DNA of 64,000 nucleotides from SM1-50 sp964467345. GTDB lineage: Archaea > Thermoplasmatota > E2 > DHVEG-1. Where the stretch lies: contig CAYXPY010000007.1 in NCBI GenBank assembly GCA_964467345.1, positions 12,530-76,529 on the forward strand, read 5' to 3'. A program made the position numbers and the translations under genes. The notes beneath the pieces are model-generated. The model saw nothing but the letters and a program-made list of their open reading frames with translations. It did not search any database and was not told the origin of the DNA. The stretch's first letter is position 1. The number at the start of each line of letters is the position of its first letter. Positions 34,571-43,434 of this stretch are shown piece after piece.

Positions 34571-35389
34571 ATGAAACCAACCCGTCGGTTTGTCTTTTTT
34601 CTCGAAACACTGTTTCCCTATCGATTCCTCGCAGCAAAGTTGACACGATTCCCAGTGCTACGAAACATCATCAATAAAATGTTGTTCGATCAAACAAACC
34701 TCACCATTCTACCAAAAGAATCCGTCATTGAAGTAAAAATTAACAAAACGATGAAACCTCCAGACAGCACCGTACTCCCTTCTCAAGTTGTGGAACATTT
34801 TATACGAAAAACGAGTTATAGATTCATCATGAATTTCTGTCTCTGCAGAGAAGCGATGGACTGCAAGAACCACCCTATCGAATTAGGATGTCTCTTTTTA
34901 GGTGAGGCTGCCCGGGGCATCAACCCGGAGTTAGGACGGGAAGCAACAATAGAGCAGGCGTTGGAACATGTCCAGAAATGTCGCGACCAGGGGTTGATTC
35001 ATATGATTGGTCGGGATAAAATCGATGAGACCTGGCTTGGTGTTGGATCCACAGGGCAGCTTTTGACCATCTGCAACTGCTGTAGTTGCTGTTGTCTTTG
35101 GAAGATGCTTTCTGAACTCGATCCACAGATTAGCTCCAAGGTAAAGCGGATGCCGGGGGTTGATGTTGCCGTTACGGAAAAATGCACGGGGTGCGGGACA
35201 TGTATTGACTCTTGTTTCGTTCATGCGATAGCAATTCAAAATGGGAAAGCGATCATCGATGACACGTGCAAAGGTTGTGGACGATGTGCAGATCGTTGCC
35301 CAAATAATGCCATCCAAGTCTCAATCAACGACGAGCAGTTCATCAAAAAAACAATCGATCGAGTCGAATCATCAGTTGATGTGCTTTAA
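34571..35389 (+). CDS. Multi-cluster 4Fe-4S protein
   Basis: 272 residues. The N-terminal half has unusual cysteine groups: CLCREAMDC with a later GC (about 92-107) and CNCCSCCC (about 167-174), which resemble the cysteine sets of a family of archaeal and bacterial anaerobic Fe-S proteins. The C-terminal part is a 2x[4Fe-4S] ferredoxin (CTGCGTCIDSC and CKGCGRCADRC, about 203-243). An electron-transfer or cluster-based redox function in the cytosol is likely. The basic start MKPTRRFVFFLETLFPYRF is amphipathic and may touch the membrane. No partner enzyme is encoded next to it. Confidence 0.85.
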   Translation: MKPTRRFVFFLETLFPYRFLAAKLTRFPVLRNIINKMLFDQTNLTILPKESVIEVKINKTMKPPDSTVLPSQVVEHFIRKTSYRFIMNFCLCREAMDCKNHPIELGCLFLGEAARGINPELGREATIEQALEHVQKCRDQGLIHMIGRDKIDETWLGVGSTGQLLTICNCCSCCCLWKMLSELDPQISSKVKRMPGVDVAVTEKCTGCGTCIDSCFVHAIAIQNGKAIIDDTCKGCGRCADRCPNNAIQVSINDEQFIKKTIDRVESSVDVL

Positions 35390-35682
35390 ATTGAAAAAAT
35401 AAAAAGAGTTCTGATGCAACGATTTTTAAAAAAGTATGAATCGAAAGGTCATTTGAAAGAATCTACGCAGTGCAAAATAAGTTTTATCTTTGATAAAACC
35501 TGATTTAATATTCTTTTATTATTTTGTAGTTTTTGTTCTGCAATTCCTGGTTTATATAAAAAATAAAAGGCCTATGAGATTGTTATCAGAACTCCAGTAG
35601 TTCCTCTTTATGTACATGAAGATTTATATACTACCTCTTACTGTATTACTTGTATTTATTATTTCGGACGAGGTAATAATTT
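35390..35682 (+). promoter_or_regulatory. Spacer with promoter of the third C25 peptidase
   Basis: 293 bases without a gene. A TTTATATA box at about 35622-35630 lies 52-60 bases before the ATG, and a GAGGTAA ribosome-binding site sits at about 35670. The rest is AT-rich with T tracts following the Fe-S protein gene. No other element is recognised. Confidence 0.45.
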
Positions 35683-38214
35683 ATGATGAAGAAAATAATG
35701 GGAATTTTTGTTTGTACGCTGATGATAAGTGGTGCACTGGTAAGCGCTCAGAACCTTTTAAATGACAAGAAAGAATTCAATAACGATACTGGAACTCTTA
35801 CTGTGACGATACCGATAGGTCCCTATCAAATCGTTGAAGAAAAACAAGGCTTTGAAGTGGAAATTGAGAGTTTCGGACGTCTGCTTATACCAGGAAAACC
35901 AAGCCTACCATCCAAGATATTTTCTATCGCAATCCCTCCGGGTGCAACAATCCAGGACGTTACTTTTGAAGCAAAAACTAGCACTGTTCTTCCAGGTGAA
36001 TATAAAATAGCACCCAACCCGTTACCACGAGTTATTGGTGCAGAGGATTCAGTTCTTCGAGATAGCGATCAACAACAATACGAGGAAAACCTAAAATCCG
36101 TCTATAGCCAAGATAACCCTTATCCTGAGACAATCGGAGAGCTTGTCGGAACCGGTGGGTATCGAAAATATAACCTCGTCGATGTCAGAATCACCCCAGT
36201 CATCTATTATCCTGTTTCTGGTAAATTGATGTACTATCAAGACATCATCGTTCAAGTTCAATATACGATTCCAGAGAAATTTTCCGCTGGGGACATCATG
36301 GTGGACAACCTCGTAAAAACAGAGGAAAACGCCAAGAAGATTGTTTTTAACTATGATGCTGCTCAGGAATGGTACCCAATAAATATACCCGGAGGCCGAG
36401 AACAGTATGATTATGTAATCATTACACTTGATTCTCTGACCTCGGCGGTAACGCCCTTGGTCGATTGGGAAAGTGCCAAAGGAAGCAGTGTGAGCGTTGT
36501 CACAACCAGCTGGATTAGTAACAACTATGAGGGATATGACCTTGCCGCAAAGATGCGGGAATTCTTACGTGACAAGTATCCCTCAGGTACATGGGGAATC
36601 ACAGATGTATGTCTTGTGGGTGGTTACGATGATGTCCCCATACGACGTACCGCACAGAATGTCGGGTATGGACAGCCGGAGACTGATTATTACTATGCAG
36701 AGTTATCCCTCCCCGATAGTGAATCCTGGGATGCCAATGGGAACCATCAGTATGGAGATGACTCCGATCCTATCGATTTTGAAACAGAAATCGTCGTCGG
36801 TCGTATTCCTTGGAGCGACCCGGACGTTGTCCAGAGTATCTGTGAAAAATCTGTTGCCTATGAGCAGAATAATGATGATACGTTTAAGAAGAACATCCTT
36901 CTGCTTGGTGCGTTCTTCTGGTCAGATACAGACAACGCGGTTCTTATGGAATATAAGACAAATCCATCGAACTACCCATGGATGTCTGACTGGACGAAAA
37001 CAAAACTCTATGAGGATACCCAATCACAGTATCCCTGTGACTATGACTTAAGTTACAGTAATGTCGAATCAGTATGGTCTGAGGGAACGTATGCGTTTGT
37101 GAACTGGGCAGGGCATGGATCACCGACCGCATGTTACGAATATTATCCATCCCAGCCATTTGTTAGTACGGATACCTGTCTTCAGTTAAACGATGAGTAC
37201 CCAGCGATTATCTTCGCTGATGCCTGTAGCAACTCTGATACTGATAATCTCAATATTGGACAAGCGATGCTGAAACAAGGCGGTGTTGGTTTCCTTGGGG
37301 CAACAAAGGTCGCTTATGGGATGCCTGCTTGGAATGACCCCTATGATGGTTCAAGTCAATCATTAGATTGCTTCTTCACAACCCATGTGACCTCTGGGGA
37401 ATACACGCAAGGAGAGGCACATCAATGGTCATTGAGGGAGATGTATGTCAATGATTTATGGTACTACCCGAAATATGAGATGTTCCAATGGGGTGCCCTC
37501 TGGGGAAATCCCTCCCTGAGCATGGGAACAGTGACGACGAGCAATCCTCCAGCGACTCCAGCAGAACCATCTGGCCCAACACATGGTGTCCGGGAGGTAG
37601 AATACATTTTTTCAAGCAGTAGCACAGACCCAGATGGGGATCAAATCTTCTATATGTTCAGCTGGGATGATGGAACCTCAAGTCAATGGCTTGGTCCGTA
37701 TTCAACAGGGGTTACGGCTTCTGCCTCACATTCATGGTCTGAACTTGGCACTTATAATGTGAAAGTAAAAGCAAAAGATACGAATGGCGCAACAAGTGAT
37801 TGGTCCCAGCCCCATGAGATATCCATTGTCTTAAACGATGCACCGGACATCCCAACAATCTCAGGACCCGGAACGGGAGCTCCAGGTAAGAATTACTTGT
37901 TTAAGATGCAAACGGTCGATATCAATGGAGATGATGTGTACTACTTCATTGACTGGGGTGATGGTACAACCACTGAATGGATCGGCCCGTTTGCCTCAGG
38001 AACACAAGCGACAACAACCCATAGTTGGAGTGAAGAAGGAACGTATACAGTCAAGGTGAAAGCAAAAGACATAGCAGGTGACGAGAGCGACTGGGGAACG
38101 ATGGATGTGGTGATGCCTTTTAACTATCGGTTTTCGCTACAGACATTTCTTGAGAACCTCTTTGAGATGTTCCCTCGTCTGTTTCTAGTTCTTCAGCAGC
38201 TTTTAGGGTATTAA
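35683..38214 (+). CDS. Secreted C25 (gingipain-like) cysteine peptidase with two PKD domains
   Basis: 843 residues. Signal peptide 1-22, propeptide-like region to about 235, then the C25 catalytic domain (about 240-615) with His478 (NWAGHGSP) and Cys515 (FADACSNS). Two PKD domains follow (about 622-715 and 718-811), both containing the W(L/I)GPF loop seen in the peptidases at 6752 and 9315. The last ~25 residues (FLENLFEMFPRLFLVLQQLLGY) are hydrophobic and may serve as a membrane or sorting tail. Module B is absent here. Unlike the first cluster, it has a conventional GAGGT ribosome-binding site. The gene is isolated from the 1-11.7 kb secretome block and lies on the opposite strand. Confidence 0.92.
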   Translation: MMKKIMGIFVCTLMISGALVSAQNLLNDKKEFNNDTGTLTVTIPIGPYQIVEEKQGFEVEIESFGRLLIPGKPSLPSKIFSIAIPPGATIQDVTFEAKTSTVLPGEYKIAPNPLPRVIGAEDSVLRDSDQQQYEENLKSVYSQDNPYPETIGELVGTGGYRKYNLVDVRITPVIYYPVSGKLMYYQDIIVQVQYTIPEKFSAGDIMVDNLVKTEENAKKIVFNYDAAQEWYPINIPGGREQYDYVIITLDSLTSAVTPLVDWESAKGSSVSVVTTSWISNNYEGYDLAAKMREFLRDKYPSGTWGITDVCLVGGYDDVPIRRTAQNVGYGQPETDYYYAELSLPDSESWDANGNHQYGDDSDPIDFETEIVVGRIPWSDPDVVQSICEKSVAYEQNNDDTFKKNILLLGAFFWSDTDNAVLMEYKTNPSNYPWMSDWTKTKLYEDTQSQYPCDYDLSYSNVESVWSEGTYAFVNWAGHGSPTACYEYYPSQPFVSTDTCLQLNDEYPAIIFADACSNSDTDNLNIGQAMLKQGGVGFLGATKVAYGMPAWNDPYDGSSQSLDCFFTTHVTSGEYTQGEAHQWSLREMYVNDLWYYPKYEMFQWGALWGNPSLSMGTVTTSNPPATPAEPSGPTHGVREVEYIFSSSSTDPDGDQIFYMFSWDDGTSSQWLGPYSTGVTASASHSWSELGTYNVKVKAKDTNGATSDWSQPHEISIVLNDAPDIPTISGPGTGAPGKNYLFKMQTVDINGDDVYYFIDWGDGTTTEWIGPFASGTQATTTHSWSEEGTYTVKVKAKDIAGDESDWGTMDVVMPFNYRFSLQTFLENLFEMFPRLFLVLQQLLGY

Positions 38215-38247
38215 CCCTTTCTTCTTTCTTTTTCAAATTAAAGGAAA

Positions 38248-38784
38248 ATGCACAAAAAAAATACATTCAGGACATCGTTCATCCTTCTTATGCTGTGCAC
38301 TGTAGCTCTTAGTGGATGTATGGATGAGGGGAATAAACCAAATCTTGGTTATGTCAATGAGGAATATGGGTTTGGATTAAATCCACCCAAAGGATGGATT
38401 GTGAATGAACAAAGCTACGATCCAGTCAAGTTTTTTTGCCCCGATCAAAACGACTATCAAGTTCATATTGTTATTAATAGACCTGTGAATCTTAATCAAA
38501 CACTCGAGGAAATCGCAGATGAGCTTTTAAAGAGTTATGAAGAATCTTATTTTAGGAATTTTTCTCTGATCTCACGCACGCCGAAAACAATCAATACCAT
38601 GAACGCATACGAACTCGTATACCAGGAAGGTAGAGAACCAAACATGTTGCAACACAAACAAATTCTGTATCAAAAAGATGATATAGTCTTTACTCTCACA
38701 TATAACTCACTTGTTCGTACATATGATACCTACATCTCTGTTGTTGATGAGAGCATTGACTCTTTTGTGATTTTATCAACCTAA
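38248..38784 (+). CDS. Putative lipoprotein, PsbP/DUF1795-like
   Basis: 178 residues. A signal peptide with lipobox ALSGC predicts lipid anchoring outside the cell. The mature domain (YGFGLNPPKGWIVNE..., then a long helix EEIADELLKSYEESYF and YELVYQEG) follows the PsbP/DUF1795-like pattern of small alpha/beta lipoproteins. It lies 33 bases after the C25 peptidase gene on the same strand and may be co-transcribed. No enzymatic residues are seen. Confidence 0.82.
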   Translation: MHKKNTFRTSFILLMLCTVALSGCMDEGNKPNLGYVNEEYGFGLNPPKGWIVNEQSYDPVKFFCPDQNDYQVHIVINRPVNLNQTLEEIADELLKSYEESYFRNFSLISRTPKTINTMNAYELVYQEGREPNMLQHKQILYQKDDIVFTLTYNSLVRTYDTYISVVDESIDSFVILST

Positions 38785-39022
38785 GCATTAAAACAAGCTA
38801 CTAGTAAACTATTTTTTTGTTTACGAATGAGAGACTCGATATAGATATAAAAATTTCCTGATTAAAAAATATGTATATATACAAATAAATATCTTTATGT
38901 ATACCTTTTTCTATTTCATATGTTTTATTTCCTTTTCAGGAGATCTCTCCCAATTCTTAGGATTCGTTATATTCTTATAGGAGAAGTTGTTATGAGATTA
39001 TTTTTGGAGGCAACAGAAAAAT

Positions 39023-39973
39023 ATGAAAAAACAAATAACAATCATCCTAACAATCGTCTTAATCAGCACTATCATCATAAGCGGATGTAATGAACAACAA
39101 TCACCAAAAATCTCAACATTTGAAATCACACCAAACGAAATCGAATTAGGCCAAACAAGTCAATTACGCTGGGTCGTATCAGAGGCTACTACAGTAACTA
39201 TCGATCAGGGCATTGGTATAGTCCCATTGTCTGGAAACAGAACAATAACACCAACAGAAACAACCACATTTACCATCACTGCAAAAACATCAACAGAAAC
39301 AACCACAGCAACAGCACAAATCATTGTTAACGAACCATATGTACAACCTAATGTAAGCATGTTACAATCAGAATTTTACATAGAAATAATAAAGATTGAG
39401 AATTCTCGGGTTCAACAATCCTTAGTCTCCATCGTTGTAATAAATAAAAACAACAGCGAAAATCAGACAGCCATCCTAAGACCAACCATAATAGAGGGTG
39501 ACGGAAATAAAAATTATTTGGCAGCAGGAGACGTTATTATTTTCCAGAATCTCTCGGAATTTCCAGTTAAACAATTATGGGACATCATACTTTATTACCG
39601 AGGAGATGTGATTGGCCAGATAATCTTTAGAAATCCACCAGGTCCGTACAATAGCCCGAGAGTCCGTATAGCACAAGTTAAATCTAATGTCACAATCATT
39701 GGGATAATAAATGGACCGATCAATCAGACTCAAATCTCGGTTGTGGCCATAAATAGAACCAGCGGTTCAATACAAACCTCCATGATTGGACCATCTATCA
39801 TTGATAATGATAACAATCAAAATATTCTTTCAATCGATGATTGGATAACATTTAGCAATCTAGGGAAATTTAAAGCTAATGATCAATGGGCAATCCAATT
39901 GAAACACGGTGATGATGTTATTGGCCAATGCATATTTACTAACCCACGGGTAATCAATATTATACCTACATAA
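39023..39973 (+). CDS. Putative lipoprotein with pilin-like tandem C-terminal repeats
   Basis: 316 residues. Signal peptide with lipobox IISGC. An Ig-like domain follows (about 28-108; FEITPNEIELGQTSQLRWVV is typical). Two related ~85-residue units (about 118-205 and 215-310) share the sequence order ...ILRPTII..GDGN..., DVIIFQNL and W.I.L...GDVIGQ.IF.NP, as in the extracellular domains of archaeal type IV pilin-like proteins. The pilin similarity is by general pattern only. GGAGG lies 13 bases before the ATG. Confidence 0.8.
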   Translation: MKKQITIILTIVLISTIIISGCNEQQSPKISTFEITPNEIELGQTSQLRWVVSEATTVTIDQGIGIVPLSGNRTITPTETTTFTITAKTSTETTTATAQIIVNEPYVQPNVSMLQSEFYIEIIKIENSRVQQSLVSIVVINKNNSENQTAILRPTIIEGDGNKNYLAAGDVIIFQNLSEFPVKQLWDIILYYRGDVIGQIIFRNPPGPYNSPRVRIAQVKSNVTIIGIINGPINQTQISVVAINRTSGSIQTSMIGPSIIDNDNNQNILSIDDWITFSNLGKFKANDQWAIQLKHGDDVIGQCIFTNPRVINIIPT

Positions 39974-40235
39974 ACAATGAAATAAATAACTAGATACTCG
40001 ATTGAATCCTACTCCCCTCCGAATAATTCTACAAATATAGCAATACAAACAAACACTTTTTGTATTACAATTTTTTTTTAAAAAAAAAAAGTAAGAATTG
40101 ATTGAATAAATTTTTGTTCTCATTCAAAAGTTGACTGTGTTTGGCAGCACAAGATTCTTAGCATAATGAAAAAAAAAAAGGTGAAGAAGAAAAAATAATG
40201 TCGTGTAAACGGAAAAAAACTAATTGGTTTTCTCC

Positions 40236-40292
40236 TTATTTCTTCTTCTTTTTGACGGTTTTTTTCTTGGTCTTCTTCGCCGGCATTGCCAT
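40236..40292 (-). CDS. Candidate 18-residue lysine-rich peptide gene
   Basis: The frame reads MAMPAKKTKKKTVKKKKK then stop. A perfect GGAGGAG ribosome-binding site lies just upstream: 4 bases before the first ATG and about 10 before the second (40286), so translation may start at MPAKK. Eleven of 18 residues are lysine. Strong signals in front of such a short frame suggest either a real micropeptide binding nucleic acid or ribosomes, or chance. The surrounding 39974-40392 holds no other gene; poly-A/T tracts flank it. Confidence 0.4.
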   Translation of the reverse strand: MAMPAKKTKKKTVKKKKK

Positions 40293-40392
40293 CTCTCCTC
40301 CTTTTTTCATTTTCATATTTCATATCACGTAGTTGATTAAAAAGGTTTTGTTCATTTTGAAAAATTAAGTCAAATTTTTTTCAATTTATTTT

Positions 40393-42375
40393 TTAGACAT
40401 CAATGCGCACAGGCAATATAACCACAGGTAAACCTTTCCATTGCAATCGACGTTGAATAGAAAACGCTGTCTCATTGTGAAGAATCTTATGAAATATCGT
40501 TTCATGACGGAACACAAGTTTTGCGGTGAAGAACATGACTTTTGGAAATTCTTCTGCTATTGATTCACACAGATGGCTTGCAGTCTCGACAACGTCAGTA
40601 CCTATATCCATGCGATAATCAGCGGAAAACCCAAGTCTTTGAGCGAGAGTCACATATTTGAGTAATGAGCTTTGAACAGATGTTTTAAGTGCTTCGATTT
40701 CTTCAGCCCCTTTGAAAGACCCAGAATCTATTTCTGCGATTGATACAAAAATAATGTTCTTATAGAGGCCGGGAAAGTTCCTGATTAATGATAAAAATGT
40801 ATTGACCCCATACCCAGAATAACCCGTTACAAGGATAACCGCAGTCATATGCTTTGGATTCACCGGCTTCGTATTCAAATGTCCAACAAGATGGATACTT
40901 GATAAAAGTAAAATTTCATCGAATTTTTTCATTGCTTTTTTGATCTTATTATAATGATTATGAATAAGGTAACAGACGATGACTACAGCTAATGTGATAA
41001 TTAATGTAAGCCAACCACCTTGCACAAATTTTTCATAGATAGTGATGATAAGGATTGTAAAACAAAGAATAAACCCTACAATAAAAATGAAAAGATATCG
41101 AATCCAATGTTGTTTTTTTACTCTGTCTTTTATTGTTAATTTCGTCATTCCGATTTGTGAGAGAGAGAATGTGAGAAACACGTTAATAGCATACATTATC
41201 ACTAAGACGGATATCGACCCCTCAGTTCCAATCATTAATAGAAGAGCGGCAATACCCATGACCATCACCCCATTGCGCATTGTTAATCTCTCTGATAATG
41301 CAGAAAATTTTTTTGGGAACCATGAATCGACTGCCATATTAGCCATGACACGAGGACCATCGATAAAACCAGTTTGTGCAGCGACAAACAAAAGTAAACC
41401 TTCAGAAAATATAATAACTGTTGCAATAAAAAAACCCGCAGGCCATCCGCTAAAAAGAGTACTTGCAAGGACAGCATTTAACGTCTGACCCTCAACAGGT
41501 TGAATGTTCAGGAGGAAATAGCAGATGATGAGAGTCCCAGCCACAAGAGATAGAGAAATTGCCATGTAAAGCATCGTTCGTTTACCAGTTTTTACCTTTG
41601 GTTCTCTCATTACAGGAAGACCATTTGATACTGCTTCAATTCCTGTGTATGTCCCACCACCCAATGAAAAAGCACGTAGGAAAATTGCAAGTATGCCAAG
41701 AACCCCAATCATTTGCAAATCTCCATTTAATCCTGTTGAAAACTCATTAATACGAGTTCCGATAACTGTAACTTGACTAAAAATCCCATAACCTAATAAA
41801 AGGACATGGCTGACAATAAAAAGGAGAAAGATTGGCGCAAGGAATGTAACTGATTCTTTAACACCTCTAAGATTCAAAATGATTAATATAAAGATCAAAG
41901 AAATTTTAAAGAGAAGTTTGTATTGATGGAATTCTAAGGGTAAAAAACTAAAAATGGCATCCCCACAAGCAGCAATCGAAACCGTTATTGTAAGGATATA
42001 ATCGACAAGAAGTGCTGAACCAGAGATAACGCCTGCATTTTTACCAAGGGTATGCGTCGCAACAATGTACCCCCCGCCTCCATGTGGAAACTGTTCAATG
42101 ATTTTTGAATAGGTATATGAAATCACAAAAACAGTGACTGCTGTCGCAATCGCCAAAAAAATCGCAAGATACGTATGCCCCGCGATAGCCTTGAACGCCT
42201 CCTCGGGACCATACGAGGACGATGATAAACCATCAGCTCCAAGACCAATCCAGGAAAGTAACGCTATTAAAGATATTTTATGAAAAATTGAAGGGTCTTT
42301 GATATTGTGTGGACGACCAATAATCTTTGTTGAAATCCTGCGAAGTATGCTTGGCGGAGGCGCATCGTCGTCCAT
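40393..42375 (-). CDS. APC-superfamily transporter, KimA-like potassium importer
   Basis: 660 residues with about 12 membrane segments up to ~480 and a cytosolic C-terminal domain (about 485-660) with an adenine-nucleotide-binding-like fold (AVILVTGYSGYG). The motifs WIGLGADGLSSSSYGPEEAF and HGGGGYIVATHTLGK near the N-terminus match what I know of KimA (YdaO) potassium uptake proteins rather than amino-acid permeases. In bacteria KimA activity responds to c-di-AMP through the C-terminal part. Substrate and regulation here are inferred. Broader APC transporters with other substrates remain possible. Confidence 0.8.
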   Translation of the reverse strand: MDDDAPPPSILRRISTKIIGRPHNIKDPSIFHKISLIALLSWIGLGADGLSSSSYGPEEAFKAIAGHTYLAIFLAIATAVTVFVISYTYSKIIEQFPHGGGGYIVATHTLGKNAGVISGSALLVDYILTITVSIAACGDAIFSFLPLEFHQYKLLFKISLIFILIILNLRGVKESVTFLAPIFLLFIVSHVLLLGYGIFSQVTVIGTRINEFSTGLNGDLQMIGVLGILAIFLRAFSLGGGTYTGIEAVSNGLPVMREPKVKTGKRTMLYMAISLSLVAGTLIICYFLLNIQPVEGQTLNAVLASTLFSGWPAGFFIATVIIFSEGLLLFVAAQTGFIDGPRVMANMAVDSWFPKKFSALSERLTMRNGVMVMGIAALLLMIGTEGSISVLVIMYAINVFLTFSLSQIGMTKLTIKDRVKKQHWIRYLFIFIVGFILCFTILIITIYEKFVQGGWLTLIITLAVVIVCYLIHNHYNKIKKAMKKFDEILLLSSIHLVGHLNTKPVNPKHMTAVILVTGYSGYGVNTFLSLIRNFPGLYKNIIFVSIAEIDSGSFKGAEEIEALKTSVQSSLLKYVTLAQRLGFSADYRMDIGTDVVETASHLCESIAEEFPKVMFFTAKLVFRHETIFHKILHNETAFSIQRRLQWKGLPVVILPVRIDV

Positions 42376-42454
42376 ACTATTTTCTTCTTTTATTCATTAT
42401 TTAGGGAGGAAATTCCTCTACTATTACTCGTAAGAGAACCGGGACTGCACATCA

Positions 42455-42505
42455 TTAGGGATTTACTATCCGCTATTAATAATTATTTACCTGAACAATC
42501 CCTAA
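42455..42505. repeat. 9-bp perfect inverted repeat upstream of the KimA-like gene
   Basis: TTAGGGATT (42455-42463) and AATCCCTAA (42497-42505) are separated by 33 bases, about 80 bases before the transporter start. A shorter dyad (GAGGAA-A-TTCCTC near 42406) lies closer to the gene. Together they could form a structured leader or operator in an otherwise AT-rich 253-base spacer. No known riboswitch consensus was recognised. Confidence 0.35.
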
Positions 42506-42628
42506 CGAGCCATAAAAAGTCGATTAGATGAAATCTGACATTGGTGAAAAGAACCAGATAACGAAAGATTACTAAAAGATTTATTTTTAATATTATTAAA
42601 TAAAAAAAGAAGGGTTGGATAAATGATA

Positions 42629-42952
42629 TTATTCAAGCTGTTTTGACAGATGAGGCATTCTTGAAGTAATCGCGACAAGAACGATCCAAACTAGTACAAT
42701 GGCAATAGTCATGGTTCCACCAACTGTAGCTAGTTCCTGCAACATTACCGGGATTTCAGCAGGGTTTTGCATCGCGGTTAGGAACGGTGGATACAGTACA
42801 ACTTCCCCATGTGCAATATGCTCGATGGCAAGCATTGCTACCCCGCCCCATAACATTATGTTCAACCAGCCTATTTTCAGACTTGCAGGGACTTTATTTC
42901 TAAAGAGTGTGGTGATAATCCCTGTTGCCATTGGCGCTATAAAACATGCCAT
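42629..42952 (-). CDS. Small membrane protein, paralogue of the upstream gene
   Basis: 107 residues with three predicted membrane segments (about 4-16, 27-47 and 76-95). The stretch LNIMLWGGVAMLAIEHIAHGE parallels LLSLMLWGATFMILVDHILGYE in the neighbour, so the two are diverged paralogues. The GGAGGTAG ribosome-binding site overlaps the end of the upstream gene, with 4 bases between genes, so one operon. His in the (E/D)HI(A/L) motif could bind metal. The location beside nikR suggests a nickel-related role, which is inference only. Confidence 0.78.
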   Translation of the reverse strand: MACFIAPMATGIITTLFRNKVPASLKIGWLNIMLWGGVAMLAIEHIAHGEVVLYPPFLTAMQNPAEIPVMLQELATVGGTMTIAIVLVWIVLVAITSRMPHLSKQLE

Positions 42953-42956
42953 TTTT

Positions 42957-43247
42957 CTACCTCCATTCTAGATTTTGCTTTGGTTTTTTAATGATAAGAA
43001 CTAGTATCCATATTATGAATACAGGTATTATCATAACAATTCCCAGAAGAATGCTATTGTTAATAAATCCTTCTGTTTCCATTTCAACGAATGAGCCGCC
43101 TTCATAACCCAAAATATGATCGACAAGTATCATAAACGTTGCCCCCCAGAGCATCAAGCTTAGCAAATCGAGCTTGTAGATACTAGGAGCAATGTACCAA
43201 ATCAGCGTCACGCAAATAGCAGCGATAAGTGTTGTAATTAACCACAT
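42957..43247 (-). CDS. Small membrane protein, paralogue of the downstream gene
   Basis: 96 residues with three membrane segments (about 3-20, 29-48 and 66-87). It shares the LMLWG...(E/D)HI core with the 107-residue protein that follows it. It is transcribed divergently from nikR, with a minus-strand TATA-like TTTTATACC about 45-52 bases upstream. No known transporter family is recognised. It may pair with its paralogue as a heteromeric membrane component. Confidence 0.78.
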   Translation of the reverse strand: MWLITTLIAAICVTLIWYIAPSIYKLDLLSLMLWGATFMILVDHILGYEGGSFVEMETEGFINNSILLGIVMIIPVFIIWILVLIIKKPKQNLEWR

Positions 43248-43396
43248 AGATTCATCTCTTGTGGAAAATTTTTACCTGAATACGATCAATGGTATAAAAG
43301 AATTTTGGTAATAAAAATTTTTAATTCGTGCTACCCCCTTCAAGAAAAAGGAACAAAAAACTAAAAAAAAGAACAAAAATCCTCACAGCAGAATTC

Positions 43397-43402
43397 TTAT
43401 AA
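43397..43402 (+). promoter_or_regulatory. TATA box of nikR
   Basis: TTATAA within ATTCTTATAATAG is centred about 35 bases before the ATG, predicting a leader of about 9 bases. The same 187-base spacer contains the divergent promoter of the small membrane proteins. Confidence 0.5.
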
Positions 43403-43434
43403 TAGATCTCTGATTTTAGTAAAGTCGTGTAACC

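Noticed and set aside
40120..40323. 67-codon minus-strand frame overlapping the Lys-rich peptide
   Set aside because: It is a different frame with Phe runs arising from poly-A/T. The GGAGGAG site serves the 18-codon frame instead.
41042..41488. 148-codon plus-strand open frame
   Set aside because: Antisense to the transmembrane part of the transporter gene; composition follows from the complementary hydrophobic codons.
42376..42628. Possible c-di-AMP (ydaO-type) riboswitch before the KimA-like gene
   Set aside because: The leader shows inverted repeats but none of the conserved ydaO consensus blocks that I could recognise.
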